From Pseudomonas japonica (lineage in GTDB: Bacteria; Pseudomonadota; Gammaproteobacteria; Pseudomonadales; Pseudomonadaceae): a stretch of 64,000 nucleotides of DNA. Under the pieces are notes generated by a model, which had not been told where the DNA came from, made no database searches, and worked only from the letters and a program-made list of their open reading frames with translations. This document shows positions 1 to 9,430 of this stretch, piece by piece; position 1 is the stretch's first letter; every line of letters begins with the position of its first letter. Location: the NCBI RefSeq assembly GCF_900188455.1, contig NZ_FZOL01000002.1:299293-363292 (forward strand). Reading direction: 5' to 3'. Position numbers and translations under genes: made by a program.

Positions 1-1764
1 CATGCTCCGCGCCAGGGCGATGATCACCCGGACGATCGCGACATCGTCGTCATCACCGGGCAATCCGGCAACGAAGCCCTGGTCGATCTTCAGCTTCTGC
101 ACCGGCAGGCGCTTGAGCCGCAGCAGCGACGAATAACCGGTGCCGAAGTCGTCGATCGCCAGGCGCAGCCCCAGGTCGCGCAGGCGGTGCAACTGCTCCA
201 GCGCCACTTCCGGGTCGTCCATCACCGCGCTCTCGGTCACCTCGACCTCCAGCCGCGACGGCTCCAGCCCGGTGTCGTCGAGCACCTGCGCGACCTGCTT
301 GTACATCTCGCGATGGGCAAACAGGCGACTGGACACGTTCACCGCGACGAAATCGAGCACCTTGCCATCGCCCAGCCAACGGACCATCTGCTGGCACGCC
401 TGGCGCATGACCCACATGTCGATGTCGGCGATCAGCCCGGTGCGTTCGGCGATCGGGATGAACTCGCCCGGTGGCACCAGCCCGCGCTGCGGGTGCAGCC
501 AGCGCACCAGGGCCTCGGCACCGATCATCCTGCCGCTGAACAGGTCGTGCACCGGCTGGAAGTACACACGCAACTCGCCCTGCTCCAGGGCCCGGCGCAG
601 TTCACTGGCGGTTTCCACCCGCTGCTGGGCATGGGCGGTCAGTTCTTCGGTGTACAGCGCGTAGCCGGCCCGGCCATTGCTCTTGGCCTTGAACAGCGCC
701 GCGTCGGCGTTGCGCAGCAGTTGCTCGGCGCTCTGCGCATCGCTGGGGAACAGGCTGATGCCGATGCTGACGCTGCTGAACAGGCGGTGATTCTCCAGTT
801 CGTAAGGCTCTTTCAGCACATTGACGATCAGTTGCGCCAGGTCCGCCGCCTGCCCCACCTGCGAGCAGTTTTCGCTGAGGATGGCGAATTCGTCACCGCC
901 CAGGCGGGCCAGGGTGACGCCCGGGTCGATCACCAGCTTGAGGCGATCGGCCACGGCCTTGAGCAACTCGTCGCCGATGTTGTGGCCAAGGCTGTCGTTG
1001 ATGCTCTGGAAGTGGTCGAGGTCGAGCAGGAGCAAGGCGCAGCCGCGCTTGTTGGCCTGGGCCGTGGCCAGGGCCTGCTCGGCACGGTCGTTGAACAACA
1101 GGCGGTTGGGCAGGTGGGTCAGCGGGTCATGGTGAACCAGATAGGCCAGCTCGCGCTCGGTGTGCTTGATCGCGCTGATGTCGCTGAACACGGCGACATA
1201 GTGAGTCAGTTCGCCGCCATCGTCGCGGATCGCGCAGATGGTCTGCCACTGCGGGTACACCTCGCCGCTCTTGCGCCGGTTCCACACCTCGCCGCTCCAC
1301 TCGCCCTTGTCGTGCAGGGCGGCGTACATGGCCTGGTAGAAGGTCTGGTCGTGGCGACCGGACTTGAACTTGTTCGGCCGCTGGCCGATGACTTCTTCGC
1401 GCTGGTAGCCGGTGATGTTCATGAAGGCGCGGTTGACATGCACGATGATGCCGTCGCGGTCGCTGACCAGCACGCCTTCCAGGGTGCTGTCGAACACCGC
1501 CGCGGCCATGCGCAGGCGCTCGCGGTCTTCACGACGCAGGCGCGCGCCGAGGCCGATGAAGTTGAGCAGGCGCACCCGGGACAGGAAAATCAGCACGGCA
1601 CTGCAGGCCGCCCAGGTGTAGGCGTTGATCAGCTGCCAGCTGGCCTTTTCCCCCGGATCATCGAAAACACTGCTTAATATTTGATCAGATACGACCAGCC
1701 ACAACAGCGACAGCACCAGGTACAGCGCAGCCATGCGCAAGGCGTCTCGTGCGGAAACAGACAT
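1..1764 (-). CDS. Membrane-anchored PAS-GGDEF-EAL cyclic-di-GMP protein, C-terminus outside the window
   Basis: Likely cyclic-di-GMP phosphodiesterase, possibly bifunctional, at the inner membrane. The frame opens at ATG 1762-1764 and is still open at base 1, so at least 588 residues are seen. In order: an N-terminal membrane segment pair (about residues 8-65), a PAS domain (about 85-200), GGDEF with an intact GGDEF motif at about 289, and EAL with EALVRW at about 417 and DDFGTGYSSL at about 534. Both output motifs look intact. No RxxD inhibitory site is seen five residues before GGDEF. It is divergent from desA with a 149-bp shared upstream region. P. aeruginosa also has a GGDEF-EAL gene beside desA (from memory). 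Which activity dominates cannot be read from the sequence. Confidence 0.9.
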   Translation of the reverse strand, partial: MSVSARDALRMAALYLVLSLLWLVVSDQILSSVFDDPGEKASWQLINAYTWAACSAVLIFLSRVRLLNFIGLGARLRREDRERLRMAAAVFDSTLEGVLVSDRDGIIVHVNRAFMNITGYQREEVIGQRPNKFKSGRHDQTFYQAMYAALHDKGEWSGEVWNRRKSGEVYPQWQTICAIRDDGGELTHYVAVFSDISAIKHTERELAYLVHHDPLTHLPNRLLFNDRAEQALATAQANKRGCALLLLDLDHFQSINDSLGHNIGDELLKAVADRLKLVIDPGVTLARLGGDEFAILSENCSQVGQAADLAQLIVNVLKEPYELENHRLFSSVSIGISLFPSDAQSAEQLLRNADAALFKAKSNGRAGYALYTEELTAHAQQRVETASELRRALEQGELRVYFQPVHDLFSGRMIGAEALVRWLHPQRGLVPPGEFIPIAERTGLIADIDMWVMRQACQQMVRWLGDGKVLDFVAVNVSSRLFAHREMYKQVAQVLDDTGLEPSRLEVEVTESAVMDDPEVALEQLHRLRDLGLRLAIDDFGTGYSSLLRLKRLPVQKLKIDQGFVAGLPGDDDDVAIVRVIIALARSM

Positions 1765-1913
1765 AGCGTCTCGGATGCCCACATCAAAAGATGGGGCATT
1801 ATAGGGACACTTTTCCCCGTTGACCTCTTATCTAAAAGGCAGACTGGTTTTATTTGACATCATGGTAATAATGTCGATCGCTGTTCATCCGCTCTGAGAG
1901 GGCACTTCCACCC

Positions 1914-3098
1914 ATGTGGTACTACGGTTTACTCGACCTGTCGGCCTGGCAACTGCTGGCGGTCACCCTGCTGATGACCCATGTGACCATCGTCGCGGTC
2001 ACGGTCTATCTGCATCGCTACTCGGCGCACCGCTCCCTGGAACTGAACGCCGGGCTCAAGCATTTCTTCCGCTTCTGGCTGTGGCTGACCACGGCGCAGA
2101 ACACCCGAGAGTGGACCGCCGTCCACCGCAAGCACCACGCCAAGTGCGAAACCGAGGACGATCCGCACAGCCCGGTGATCAAGGGCCTGTCCACGGTGCT
2201 GCGCAAGGGCGCCGAGCTATACCGCGAAGAGGCGCGCAACCCGGAAACCCTGCGTATCTACGGCAAGAACTGCCCCGAGGACTGGATCGAGCGCAACCTC
2301 TATTCGCGCTACAAACTCGGCGGCATCGCCCTGATGGCGGTGATCGACCTGCTGCTGTTCGGCACCATCGGCATCACCATCTGGGCGGTGCAGATGATGT
2401 GGATTCCGTTCTGGGCCGCCGGGGTGGTCAACGGCCTCGGCCATGCCGTGGGCTACCGCAACTTCGAATGCCGCGACGCCGCCACCAACCTGGTGCCGTG
2501 GGGCATCGTCATCGGTGGCGAGGAGCTGCACAACAACCATCACACCTACCCCAACTCGGCCAAGCTCTCGGTCAAGCGCTGGGAGTTCGACATGGGCTGG
2601 GCCTGGATCAAGCTGTTCACCTGGCTGCGCCTGGCCAAGGTGCAACGGGTCGCGCCGATCGCCCACCGCGTCGAGGGCAAGGGCCAGCTGGACATGGACA
2701 CCGCCATGGCGATCCTCAACAACCGTTTCCAGATCATGGCCCAGTACCGCAAATTGGTGATCGCCCCGCTGGTGAAGCAGGAGCTGGCCAGGGTGGACGA
2801 CTCGGTACGCCACCAGTTCCGCCGGGCCAAGCGCCTGCTGTCGCGGGAGACCAGCCTGCTGGAAGAGCGTCATCACCAGCGCATCCAGACCATGCTGGAG
2901 CACAGCCAGGCGCTCAAGGTGATCTACGAGAAGCGCCTCGCCCTGCAGCAGATCTGGGCCCGCACCAGCGCCAACGGCCACGACATGCTCGCGGCGATCA
3001 AGGACTGGGTGCACGAGGCCGAGGCCAGTGGCATCCATTCGCTGCGTGAATTCGCCGCGCAGCTCAAGACCTACTCGCTGCGCCCTGCCCTGGCCTGA
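1914..3098 (+). CDS. desA: Delta-9 fatty acid desaturase DesA
   Basis: Integral-membrane acyl-lipid desaturase (394 aa) that introduces a cis double bond into membrane acyl chains, using O2 and an electron donor. The three di-iron histidine boxes are visible: HRYSAHR (about 35-41), HRKHH (about 71-75) and HNNHH (about 204-208). Hydrophobic segments lie at about 10-30 and 138-185. The last 130 residues are a charged, probably helical cytoplasmic tail. The start follows a GAGAGGG-rich stretch. The gene is divergent from the GGDEF-EAL gene and followed 140 bp later by a diguanylate cyclase. The family is well defined; regulation by temperature or oxygen is known for relatives but not visible here. 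Confidence 0.93.
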   Translation: MWYYGLLDLSAWQLLAVTLLMTHVTIVAVTVYLHRYSAHRSLELNAGLKHFFRFWLWLTTAQNTREWTAVHRKHHAKCETEDDPHSPVIKGLSTVLRKGAELYREEARNPETLRIYGKNCPEDWIERNLYSRYKLGGIALMAVIDLLLFGTIGITIWAVQMMWIPFWAAGVVNGLGHAVGYRNFECRDAATNLVPWGIVIGGEELHNNHHTYPNSAKLSVKRWEFDMGWAWIKLFTWLRLAKVQRVAPIAHRVEGKGQLDMDTAMAILNNRFQIMAQYRKLVIAPLVKQELARVDDSVRHQFRRAKRLLSRETSLLEERHHQRIQTMLEHSQALKVIYEKRLALQQIWARTSANGHDMLAAIKDWVHEAEASGIHSLREFAAQLKTYSLRPALA

Positions 3099-3238
3099 CG
3101 GCCACTGATCGGAGCGCCCCACCACGGGGCGCCCGTTCTGGAACTTCCCTCCCCGATCAAGTTCATACCAGATATGTCGCCCGCCTGGCGGGCCGGGTCG
3201 TGGCCACACGTTCCCGCCTTACTAGAAGTACTGCGAAC

Positions 3239-4213
3239 ATGGTCAAGAACACCCCGCCGTTCACTCCGCCTCCCGAGGCTGCCCAGACACTGCTGGCCCT
3301 GATGCACGCGCAAGGCGAAGTTGCCCGCCTGAGCGAGCGCGAGCAGCTGTTCAGCTCGCTGCTGGACAGCGTCAACGCGGTGCTCTGGGCCTTCGACTGG
3401 GAGACGCGCCAGGTGCTGTACGTCAGCCCCGCCTACGAGCGCATCTTCGGTCGCCCGGCGAGCCTGCTGCTGGCCGACTACAACCAGTGGCGCGACGCGA
3501 TCTACCCCGACGACCTCGACTACGCCGAACGCAGCCTGGCCGATGTGCTGGTCAAGGGTGCGGTGGAGGATCGCGAATACCGCATCATCGCCGCCGACGG
3601 CCAGGTGCGCTGGCTCAGCGACAAGTGCTTCATCAACCAGACCGAGGGGCAGCGGGTGATCGTGGTCGGCATGGCCGAGGACATCACCGAGAAGAAGCAG
3701 CTCGAAGGTGAGCTGCAGCGCCTGGCCACTACCGATGTACTGACCCAGAGCAGCAACCGCCGGCACTTCTTCGAATGCGCCGAGCAGGCGTTCGAGAAAG
3801 CCCGGGGCGACGGCGCGCCGTTTTCGTTCCTGCTGCTGGATATCGATGACTTCAAGCAGGTCAACGATACCTACGGCCACCCCGAGGGCGACCAGGTGCT
3901 GCAGCGCATCGCCGACAGCGGCAAGGCGGCGCTGCGCCGGGGCGATCTGTTCGGGCGGATTGGCGGCGAGGAATTCGCCGCGGTGTTCCCCGGCTGCCCG
4001 CCGGAGATGGCGATGCAGGTGGCGCTGCGCCTGCAGCGGGAGATCCAGCGCCTGAGCTTCAGCCATGACGGGCAGACCTATGGCGTGACCGTGAGCCAGG
4101 GGCTGACCGGGATGAGCGACGACGATGGCCTGCTGGACGATATGTTCGCCCGGGCGGATGCGGCGATGTACCAGGCGAAGCGGCAGGGCAAGAATCAGAT
4201 TGTGTTGGGCTGA
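3239..4213 (+). CDS. PAS-GGDEF diguanylate cyclase
   Basis: Predicted soluble diguanylate cyclase (2 GTP to cyclic-di-GMP), 324 aa. A PAS domain with PAC tail covers about residues 25-150, and the GGDEF domain about 160-322. The active-site variant GGEEF is at 242-246. An RRGD (RxxD) product-inhibition site lies exactly five residues before it, so both catalysis and feedback inhibition look intact. No membrane segment is seen. I chose the ATG at 3239 (MVKNTPPF) because the protein then has the length I recall for P. aeruginosa PA0290; an upstream in-frame ATG at 3200 would add 13 residues. The downstream flank is a REP pair, which may also act as terminator. Confidence 0.92.
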   Translation: MVKNTPPFTPPPEAAQTLLALMHAQGEVARLSEREQLFSSLLDSVNAVLWAFDWETRQVLYVSPAYERIFGRPASLLLADYNQWRDAIYPDDLDYAERSLADVLVKGAVEDREYRIIAADGQVRWLSDKCFINQTEGQRVIVVGMAEDITEKKQLEGELQRLATTDVLTQSSNRRHFFECAEQAFEKARGDGAPFSFLLLDIDDFKQVNDTYGHPEGDQVLQRIADSGKAALRRGDLFGRIGGEEFAAVFPGCPPEMAMQVALRLQREIQRLSFSHDGQTYGVTVSQGLTGMSDDDGLLDDMFARADAAMYQAKRQGKNQIVLG

Positions 4214-4257
4214 CCGGCCTGCGAAACGCCTGTATGCGCCGACTTGCCTGCGAAGGC

Positions 4258-4402
4258 CCCGTAGGAGCTGGCTTACCTGCGAAAGCCCCGTAGGAGCTGG
4301 CTTTGCCTGCGAAAGGACCGCGCAGCGGTCCCAAAAACTCTGAGTCTTCACCATTTTGGGACCGCTGCGCGGTCCTTTCGCAGGCAAGCCAGCTCCTACA
4401 GA
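4258..4402. repeat. REP-type inverted repeat pair
   Basis: Two facing copies of a Pseudomonas REP-like sequence. The left copy reads TAGGAGCTGGCTTTGCCTGC followed by GAAAGGACCGCGCAGCGGTCC; the right copy is its reverse complement, ending AGCTCCTACAG. A third partial direct copy lies just before (about 4260-4285). The pair sits between two convergent genes and could form a long hairpin that terminates both transcripts. The same family recurs at 8948, 9431, 14370, 35034 and 40034. Confidence 0.85.
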
Positions 4403-4422
4403 GGATTGCGCGGCGCCAGTAC

Positions 4423-5631
4423 CTACTCCTTGCGCAACCGCGCCAGCTCCGCCCGCCCGACCTTGAGCAACCGGGCGGTCTTCCCGGCGGCGATCTCTTC
4501 CAGCCCGTCCTCCGGCCCCAACCGCGCCAGCTGCCCGGCCAGGTTCATCACCAAGTCTTCCCGCGAATACACCCCGCCACCCAACTGATAAACCGCGGCA
4601 ATCAACTCGCGCAGCTCCAGCGGCAAGCGCCAGCGGGTGCGCAACGCCGAACCATAGGCCGCCCCCGACTGCTTCAGCGCCAGCTCGATCTCGTTCTCGT
4701 CCAGCTCGCCACCGCCCAGTCGCCATTCCTGCAGGCAGCGCAGCAACGCCAGGTCACCCAGGCAATGCAGCAGCCCGGCGCAGTAGCAGCGCTCCTGATC
4801 CAGTTCGAGCATCTGCGCCAGGTTGCGACCGTACTCGGCGCAGCGCAGCGACAGGTTCCAGTATTCCTCGGCATAGCGGCCCAGCAGGGGATCACTGAGC
4901 CTGGCACTGCGCTTGAGCGCCAGGCCGAGGATCAGGTTCATGCTCTGGGTACTCCCGAGCTTGTTCAGCGCCTGCAGCAACGTCTGCACGTTGCCCTCGC
5001 GGTGCAGGGCGGCGCTGTTGGCCGCGGCGATCAGTACCGCGGTGATCTGCGGGTCCGCGCGCACTTGCTCCTCCAGCAGCCGCAAGTCCAGCCCCTGCGG
5101 ATTCAGCGCGCGCTTGATCGCCTGCTGCACATCGGCGAACAACGGCCCGCCATCGGCGGTGGCGCGGTGCTCCTCGATGAAACGCGACAGGGTCAGGCCA
5201 GCCCGCAACGGCGGCACTTCGCAGGCGATCGACTCGCCCACCTTGAGCAATTGCTCTTCCAGGCGCTGGCGCAGCAGATCGAGGTTCAGCGGCTTGCTCA
5301 GGTACGCCGTCGGCGCCAGCGGCAGTGCCTCGCGCACGCTGGTCACGTCGCTGCGGCTGCTGATGAGGATGAACGGCAACGCCGGCGTGCGCGGCCGCGC
5401 ACGCACCTTGCGCAGCAGGTCCAGGCCATCGAGGCCCGGCAGTTCGCGGGCGGCGATGATCAGGTCGGGCTTGCCGGCCAGGCCGTCCAGCGCTTCGTTG
5501 CCATTGGCACACACCCGCACATCGGCATCGCAGCGCACACTGAGCAACATCTGGGTGAGCATGTCCCGCACCCACGGATCTCCCTCGGCGATCATCACCT
5601 TGGGCGCGGCAGCGAGGTCTACAGCAGTCAT
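4423..5631 (-). CDS. Receiver-like plus HDOD domain protein
   Basis: 402 aa. Residues about 10-125 have a CheY-like receiver fold, followed by an HDOD domain (about 150-350), a family used in signalling that resembles HD phosphohydrolases but usually lacks their catalytic residues. The receiver is odd: the position expected to carry the phosphorylated aspartate reads DLIIAARELPG, so Ala replaces Asp, and the acidic pocket is reduced to IAEGDPW. The conserved Lys (YLSKPL) remains. It is therefore probably phosphorylation-independent. It lies convergent to the diguanylate cyclase, across a REP pair, and downstream of gabT with a terminator between. The role is unknown; a link to cyclic-di-GMP signalling is only suggested by its neighbours. 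Confidence 0.85.
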   Translation of the reverse strand: MTAVDLAAAPKVMIAEGDPWVRDMLTQMLLSVRCDADVRVCANGNEALDGLAGKPDLIIAARELPGLDGLDLLRKVRARPRTPALPFILISSRSDVTSVREALPLAPTAYLSKPLNLDLLRQRLEEQLLKVGESIACEVPPLRAGLTLSRFIEEHRATADGGPLFADVQQAIKRALNPQGLDLRLLEEQVRADPQITAVLIAAANSAALHREGNVQTLLQALNKLGSTQSMNLILGLALKRSARLSDPLLGRYAEEYWNLSLRCAEYGRNLAQMLELDQERCYCAGLLHCLGDLALLRCLQEWRLGGGELDENEIELALKQSGAAYGSALRTRWRLPLELRELIAAVYQLGGGVYSREDLVMNLAGQLARLGPEDGLEEIAAGKTARLLKVGRAELARLRKE

Positions 5632-5733
5632 CGGGATCTCCTTACAACCATGACGCGGTCCAGCGTACCTTCCGGTACATCTCCTGTAACCCTTGAGAAA
5701 CCTTAGCGCCCAAAGTTCATCCCGGAGATGAAA

Positions 5734-5758
5734 AAAAACCCGCCGAAGCGGGTTTTTC
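5734..5758 (-). terminator. Rho-independent terminator after gabT
   Basis: AAAAACCCGC-CGAA-GCGGGTTTTT hairpin with A and T tracts on both sides, 17 bp past the gabT stop. It is nearly symmetric, so it could work in either direction, but only gabT reads into it directly. Confidence 0.9.
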
Positions 5759-5774
5759 TCTAACGCGTCACAGA

Positions 5775-7052
5775 TCAGGCGAGTTCAGCGAAGCACTCTT
5801 CGATGATGGCCAGGCCTTTGTCCAGCAGCGCGTCTTCGGCGGTCAGCGGAACCAGGATCCGCAGGACGTTGCCGTAGGTGCCGCAGGACAGCAGGATCAG
5901 ACCCTTGTCACGTGCCTTGGCGACCACTTGGGCAACGGCGGCGGCGTTCGGGGTGTGGGTGCCTTTCTCGAAGACTTCGATGGCGATCATCGAACCCAGG
6001 GCACGCACGTCACCGATGATCGGGTGCTTGGCCTGGATCTGCTTCAGACCGGCGACCAGACGCTCGCCAACAGCCTGGCTGCGCTCCAGCAGTTTCTCTT
6101 CTTCGAACACTTCGATCACGGCCAGGGCCGCGGCGCAAGCGATCGGCGAACCGGCGTAGGTGCCGCCCAGACCACCCGGGGCGATGGCGTCCATGTACTC
6201 GGCCTTGCCGCACACACCGGCCAGCGGGAAGCCGCCAGCGATGGACTTGGCGAAGGTGGTCAGGTCAGGCGCGACGCCCATCTGCTCCATGGCGAAGAAG
6301 GTGCCGGTACGGCCAGCGCCGGTCTGCACTTCGTCGGCGATCAGAAGGATGCCGTGCTGGTCGCACAGGGCGCGCAGACGCTTCATCAGCTCTTTCGGAG
6401 CAGGCAGGAAACCGCCTTCGCCCTGAACCGGCTCGATGATGATCGCGGCGATGTCACGTGGCTCGGCGTCGTTCTTGAAGATGCGCTCGATGGAAGCGAT
6501 CGACTCGTCGACGCTCACGCCGTGCAGCTCGTTCGGGAACTGGGCGCGGAAGATGCCGCCTGGCATCAGGCCCATGCCGGCCGAGTAAGGCACGACTTTA
6601 CCGGTCAGACCCAGGGTCATCATGGTGCGGCCGTGGTAGCCGCCGGTGAAGGCGATCACGCCAGCGCGGCCGGTGGCGGCACGGGCGATCTTGACGGCGT
6701 TTTCAACGGCTTCGGAGCCGGTGGTGACCAGAAGGGTCTTCTTGGCGAAGTCGCCTGGAACGCGGGCGTTGATCTTTTCGCACAGCTCGACGTAAGGCTC
6801 GTAGGCCAGCACCTGGAAGCAGGTGTGGCTGACCTTGGTCAGTTGTTCCTGGACAGCCGCGACCACTTTCGGGTGCAGGTGACCGGTGTTCAGTACTGCG
6901 ATACCGCCGGCGAAGTCGATCAGTTCGCGGCCTTCAACGTCGATCACGGTGGAGTTCTTCGCGGTGTCGACGAAGATCGGGTGGATCTGGCCAACGCCGC
7001 GTGGAACGGCATTGACGCGACGCTGCATCAGGGATTCGTTGGTCTTGCTCAT
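5775..7052 (-). CDS. gabT: 4-aminobutyrate aminotransferase GabT
   Basis: PLP-dependent class III aminotransferase (425 aa) that moves the amino group of GABA to 2-oxoglutarate, giving succinate semialdehyde and glutamate in the cytoplasm. Visible features are the PLP-binding TGSEAVENA segment (about residue 110), the class III core IADEVQTGAGRTG (about 240) and the Schiff-base lysine in TFAKSIAGGFPL (about 268). Length is typical. It lies 179 bp downstream of gabD on the same strand, and GabD oxidises its product, so the two form a GABA catabolic unit. A strong terminator follows. The start ATG at 7052 gives MSKTNESLMQRR, the usual GabT N-terminus. Confidence 0.96.
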   Translation of the reverse strand: MSKTNESLMQRRVNAVPRGVGQIHPIFVDTAKNSTVIDVEGRELIDFAGGIAVLNTGHLHPKVVAAVQEQLTKVSHTCFQVLAYEPYVELCEKINARVPGDFAKKTLLVTTGSEAVENAVKIARAATGRAGVIAFTGGYHGRTMMTLGLTGKVVPYSAGMGLMPGGIFRAQFPNELHGVSVDESIASIERIFKNDAEPRDIAAIIIEPVQGEGGFLPAPKELMKRLRALCDQHGILLIADEVQTGAGRTGTFFAMEQMGVAPDLTTFAKSIAGGFPLAGVCGKAEYMDAIAPGGLGGTYAGSPIACAAALAVIEVFEEEKLLERSQAVGERLVAGLKQIQAKHPIIGDVRALGSMIAIEVFEKGTHTPNAAAVAQVVAKARDKGLILLSCGTYGNVLRILVPLTAEDALLDKGLAIIEECFAELA

Positions 7053-7231
7053 AGTGTCCTCAATTCGCCGCTTGGGCGGCGAGTTCAGATTGGCGACCGG
7101 TATTCACGGCAGACAGTATTCGTTGATCGACTGCTGCCGTGGCCCGGGCCGCCGGGTGTTCCTGTGTAAAAAAGGCCAGCGAGACGTCGCTCTCGCGCCC
7201 CGCTGGCAGAGGTAAAGCCTTTAACCGTGGA

Positions 7232-8674
7232 TCAGACGCTGATGCACAGGTATTTGATTTCCAGGTAGTCCTCGATGCCGTACTTGGAACCTTCACGGCC
7301 CAGGCCCGACGCCTTGATACCACCGAACGGCGCGACCTCGTTGGAGATCAGGCCGGTGTTGATGCCGACCATGCCGTATTCCAGCGCTTCGGCGACACGG
7401 AACACACGGCTCATGTCACGGGCGTAGAAGTACGAGGCCAGGCCGAATTCGGTGTCGTTGGACATGGCGATGACTTCGGCCTCGTCCTTGAAACGGAACA
7501 GCGGCGCCAGCGGGCCGAAGGTCTCTTCCTTGGCGACGGCAGCGGTCTTCGGTACGTCGACCAGGATGGTCGGCTCGAAGAAGTTGCCTTCGATCAGCTT
7601 GCCGCCGGACAGGACCTTGGCGCCTTTCGAGACCGCGTCCTCGATGTGCTCCTGGACCTTGGCCACGGCCTTGCCGTCGATCAGCGGGCCGGTGGTGGTG
7701 CCGTCTTCCAGACCGTTGCCGATCTTCAGCTTGGCGACCGCGGCTTTCAGCTTCTCGGCGAAGGCGTCGTAGACACCGTCCTGCACGTAGATGCGGTTGG
7801 CGCAGACGCAGGTCTGGCCGTTGTTGCGGTACTTGGAGATGATCGCGCCCTCGACGGCCTTGTCCAGGTCAGCGTCGTCGAACACGATGAACGGTGCGTT
7901 GCCGCCCAGTTCCAGGGAAACCTTCTTGATGTCCTTGGCGCATTCTTCCATCAGCTGGCGACCGATTTCGGTCGAGCCGGTGAAGGACAGCTTGCGTACC
8001 AGGGAGTTGCCGGTCAGCTCGGAGCCGACTTCGCCGGCGCTGCCGGTGATCACGCTCAGCACGCCAGCCGGGATGCCGGCACGGGTAGCCAGCTCGACCA
8101 GGGCCAGGGCGGAGTAAGGGGTCTGCGACGCAGGCTTGAGGACCATGGTGCAGCCAGCGGCCAGGGCCGGGCCGGCTTTACGGGTGATCATCGCCGCCGG
8201 GAAGTTCCACGGGGTGATGGCCGCGGTGACACCGATCGGCTGCTTGATGACGATCAGGCGCTTGTCCGGCTGGTGGCCAGGGATGACGTCACCGTAGACG
8301 CGCTTGGCTTCTTCGGCGAACCACTCGATGAAGGACGCAGCGTAGGCGATCTCGCCCTTGGCTTCGGCCAGTGGCTTGCCCTGCTCGGTGGTCATCAGGC
8401 GGGCCAGGTCGTCCTGGTGCTCGATCATCAGCTCGAACCAGCGGCGCAGCTTGCCAGCGCGTTCCTTGGCGGTCAGTGCGCGCCAGGCCGGCAGGGCCTT
8501 GTCGGCCGCTTCGATGGCGCGACGGGTTTCGGCAGCGCCCATTTTCGGCACGGTACCGATGACTTCGCCGGTGGCCGGGTTGGTCACCTTGATGGTCTGG
8601 CCGCTGTCCGCGTCCAGCCACTCACCGTTGATGAAGGCTTGCTGACGGAACAACTGAGCGTCTTTGAGCTGCAT
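7232..8674 (-). CDS. gabD: Succinate-semialdehyde dehydrogenase GabD, NADP-dependent
   Basis: Aldehyde dehydrogenase (480 aa) oxidising succinate semialdehyde to succinate, the second step of GABA use after GabT. The ALDH catalytic glutamate lies in LELGGNAPF (about 254) and the catalytic cysteine in NGQTCVCANR (about 288). The NAD(P)-binding FTGSTEIGR segment is also present. The reading frame extends 39 codons upstream, but ATG 8674 (MQLKDAQLFRQQ) is preceded by AAGGGA at good spacing and gives the standard length. The upstream region is long (about 950 bp) and filled with repeats, so gabD is the first gene of its transcript. Confidence 0.96.
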   Translation of the reverse strand: MQLKDAQLFRQQAFINGEWLDADSGQTIKVTNPATGEVIGTVPKMGAAETRRAIEAADKALPAWRALTAKERAGKLRRWFELMIEHQDDLARLMTTEQGKPLAEAKGEIAYAASFIEWFAEEAKRVYGDVIPGHQPDKRLIVIKQPIGVTAAITPWNFPAAMITRKAGPALAAGCTMVLKPASQTPYSALALVELATRAGIPAGVLSVITGSAGEVGSELTGNSLVRKLSFTGSTEIGRQLMEECAKDIKKVSLELGGNAPFIVFDDADLDKAVEGAIISKYRNNGQTCVCANRIYVQDGVYDAFAEKLKAAVAKLKIGNGLEDGTTTGPLIDGKAVAKVQEHIEDAVSKGAKVLSGGKLIEGNFFEPTILVDVPKTAAVAKEETFGPLAPLFRFKDEAEVIAMSNDTEFGLASYFYARDMSRVFRVAEALEYGMVGINTGLISNEVAPFGGIKASGLGREGSKYGIEDYLEIKYLCISV

Positions 8675-8947
8675 GTCGACTTCCCTTGAACACCGTGCAC
8701 GGACGGCGCGAATTATTGATTGTGGAGTCAGTACCCGAGGCGGGTACCAGCCTGTAGGAATTGAGGCACCGGATTCGGGCCAATGTTCCACTCGCAGGCG
8801 TCGAGCGTTTGAAATCTCGAACGAATCCTAGGAGCAACTCCTTAAAAGGACAATAGGGCGTTTGAAAAAAAGAACGATTGGCTGAACAGCCGGCTCCACT
8901 AATCGACCGGCGGCAAGATTTGACACGATGCAGGCCCGCGACGGATC

Positions 8948-9003
8948 TGTGGGAACTGGCTTGCCTGCGAAGCACCCGTAGGAGCTGGCTTGCCTGCGAA
9001 AGG
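8948..9003. repeat. Two tandem partial REP copies
   Basis: Two direct copies of a GGA(A/G)CTGGCTTGCCTGCGAA core (about 8950-8971 and 8978-9000), lacking the GGACCGC stem half seen in full copies. They abut the left arm of the long inverted repeat. Confidence 0.7.
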
Positions 9004-9430
9004 CATGGGTATCTACACATCTTTGAGGGCCTGGCGGGAAACCGCATATAAGGCCGCCAGGTGCCTGTCTTGAGTTTTGCAGCGCCCTCCAGATCGAGCG
9101 CCGCCCGCGCGGCGCATCGCGAGCGCGCTCGCTCCTACGTTTTTTGCAACGTACCTATGCCTGACAGGCCATGGTTGACCGCCTTGTTGGCACGACACGG
9201 TACCGCGTCTAGCCCAACAGCTTCCCCGCGATAAATCGCCAGGCACCAAAAGCTGGCAACGCCGCTCTCACAGGCCATGGCACGTTGCAAAAAATGTAGG
9301 AGCGAGCGCGCTCGCGATGCGCCGCGCGGGCGACGCTCGATCTCAAGGACACTGCCCCCGTCACGACGAGCACTTGGCGGCCTTGATGCGGTCCCCCGAC
9401 AAGCCTTCGAAGATGTGTAGATACCCATGC
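9003..9430. repeat. Long imperfect inverted repeat, MITE-like
   Basis: The ends are 21-bp near-perfect inverted copies (GCATGGGTATCTACACATCT at 9003 and its complement at 9410-9430). The similarity continues inward through an ACCGCAT..AAGGCCGCCA block, a palindromic GC-rich block (CGCGAGCGCGCTCGCTCCTA) and TTTTTTGCAACGT. Arms are about 160 bp each, around a unique core of about 105 bp. No transposase is encoded. REP copies flank both sides. It looks like a non-autonomous or fossil repeat element; its family is not one I can name. Confidence 0.75.

Noticed and set aside
187..1677. 496-codon plus-strand open frame at the left edge
   Set aside because: It is antisense to the GGDEF-EAL gene, whose minus-strand frame carries intact GGDEF, EAL and DDFGTG motifs. 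The plus-frame protein has no recognisable motif.
8675..8800. TTGGCCCGAATCCGGTGCC upstream of gabD as a sigma-54 promoter
   Set aside because: The GG-GC distance is two bases too long for a -24/-12 promoter.
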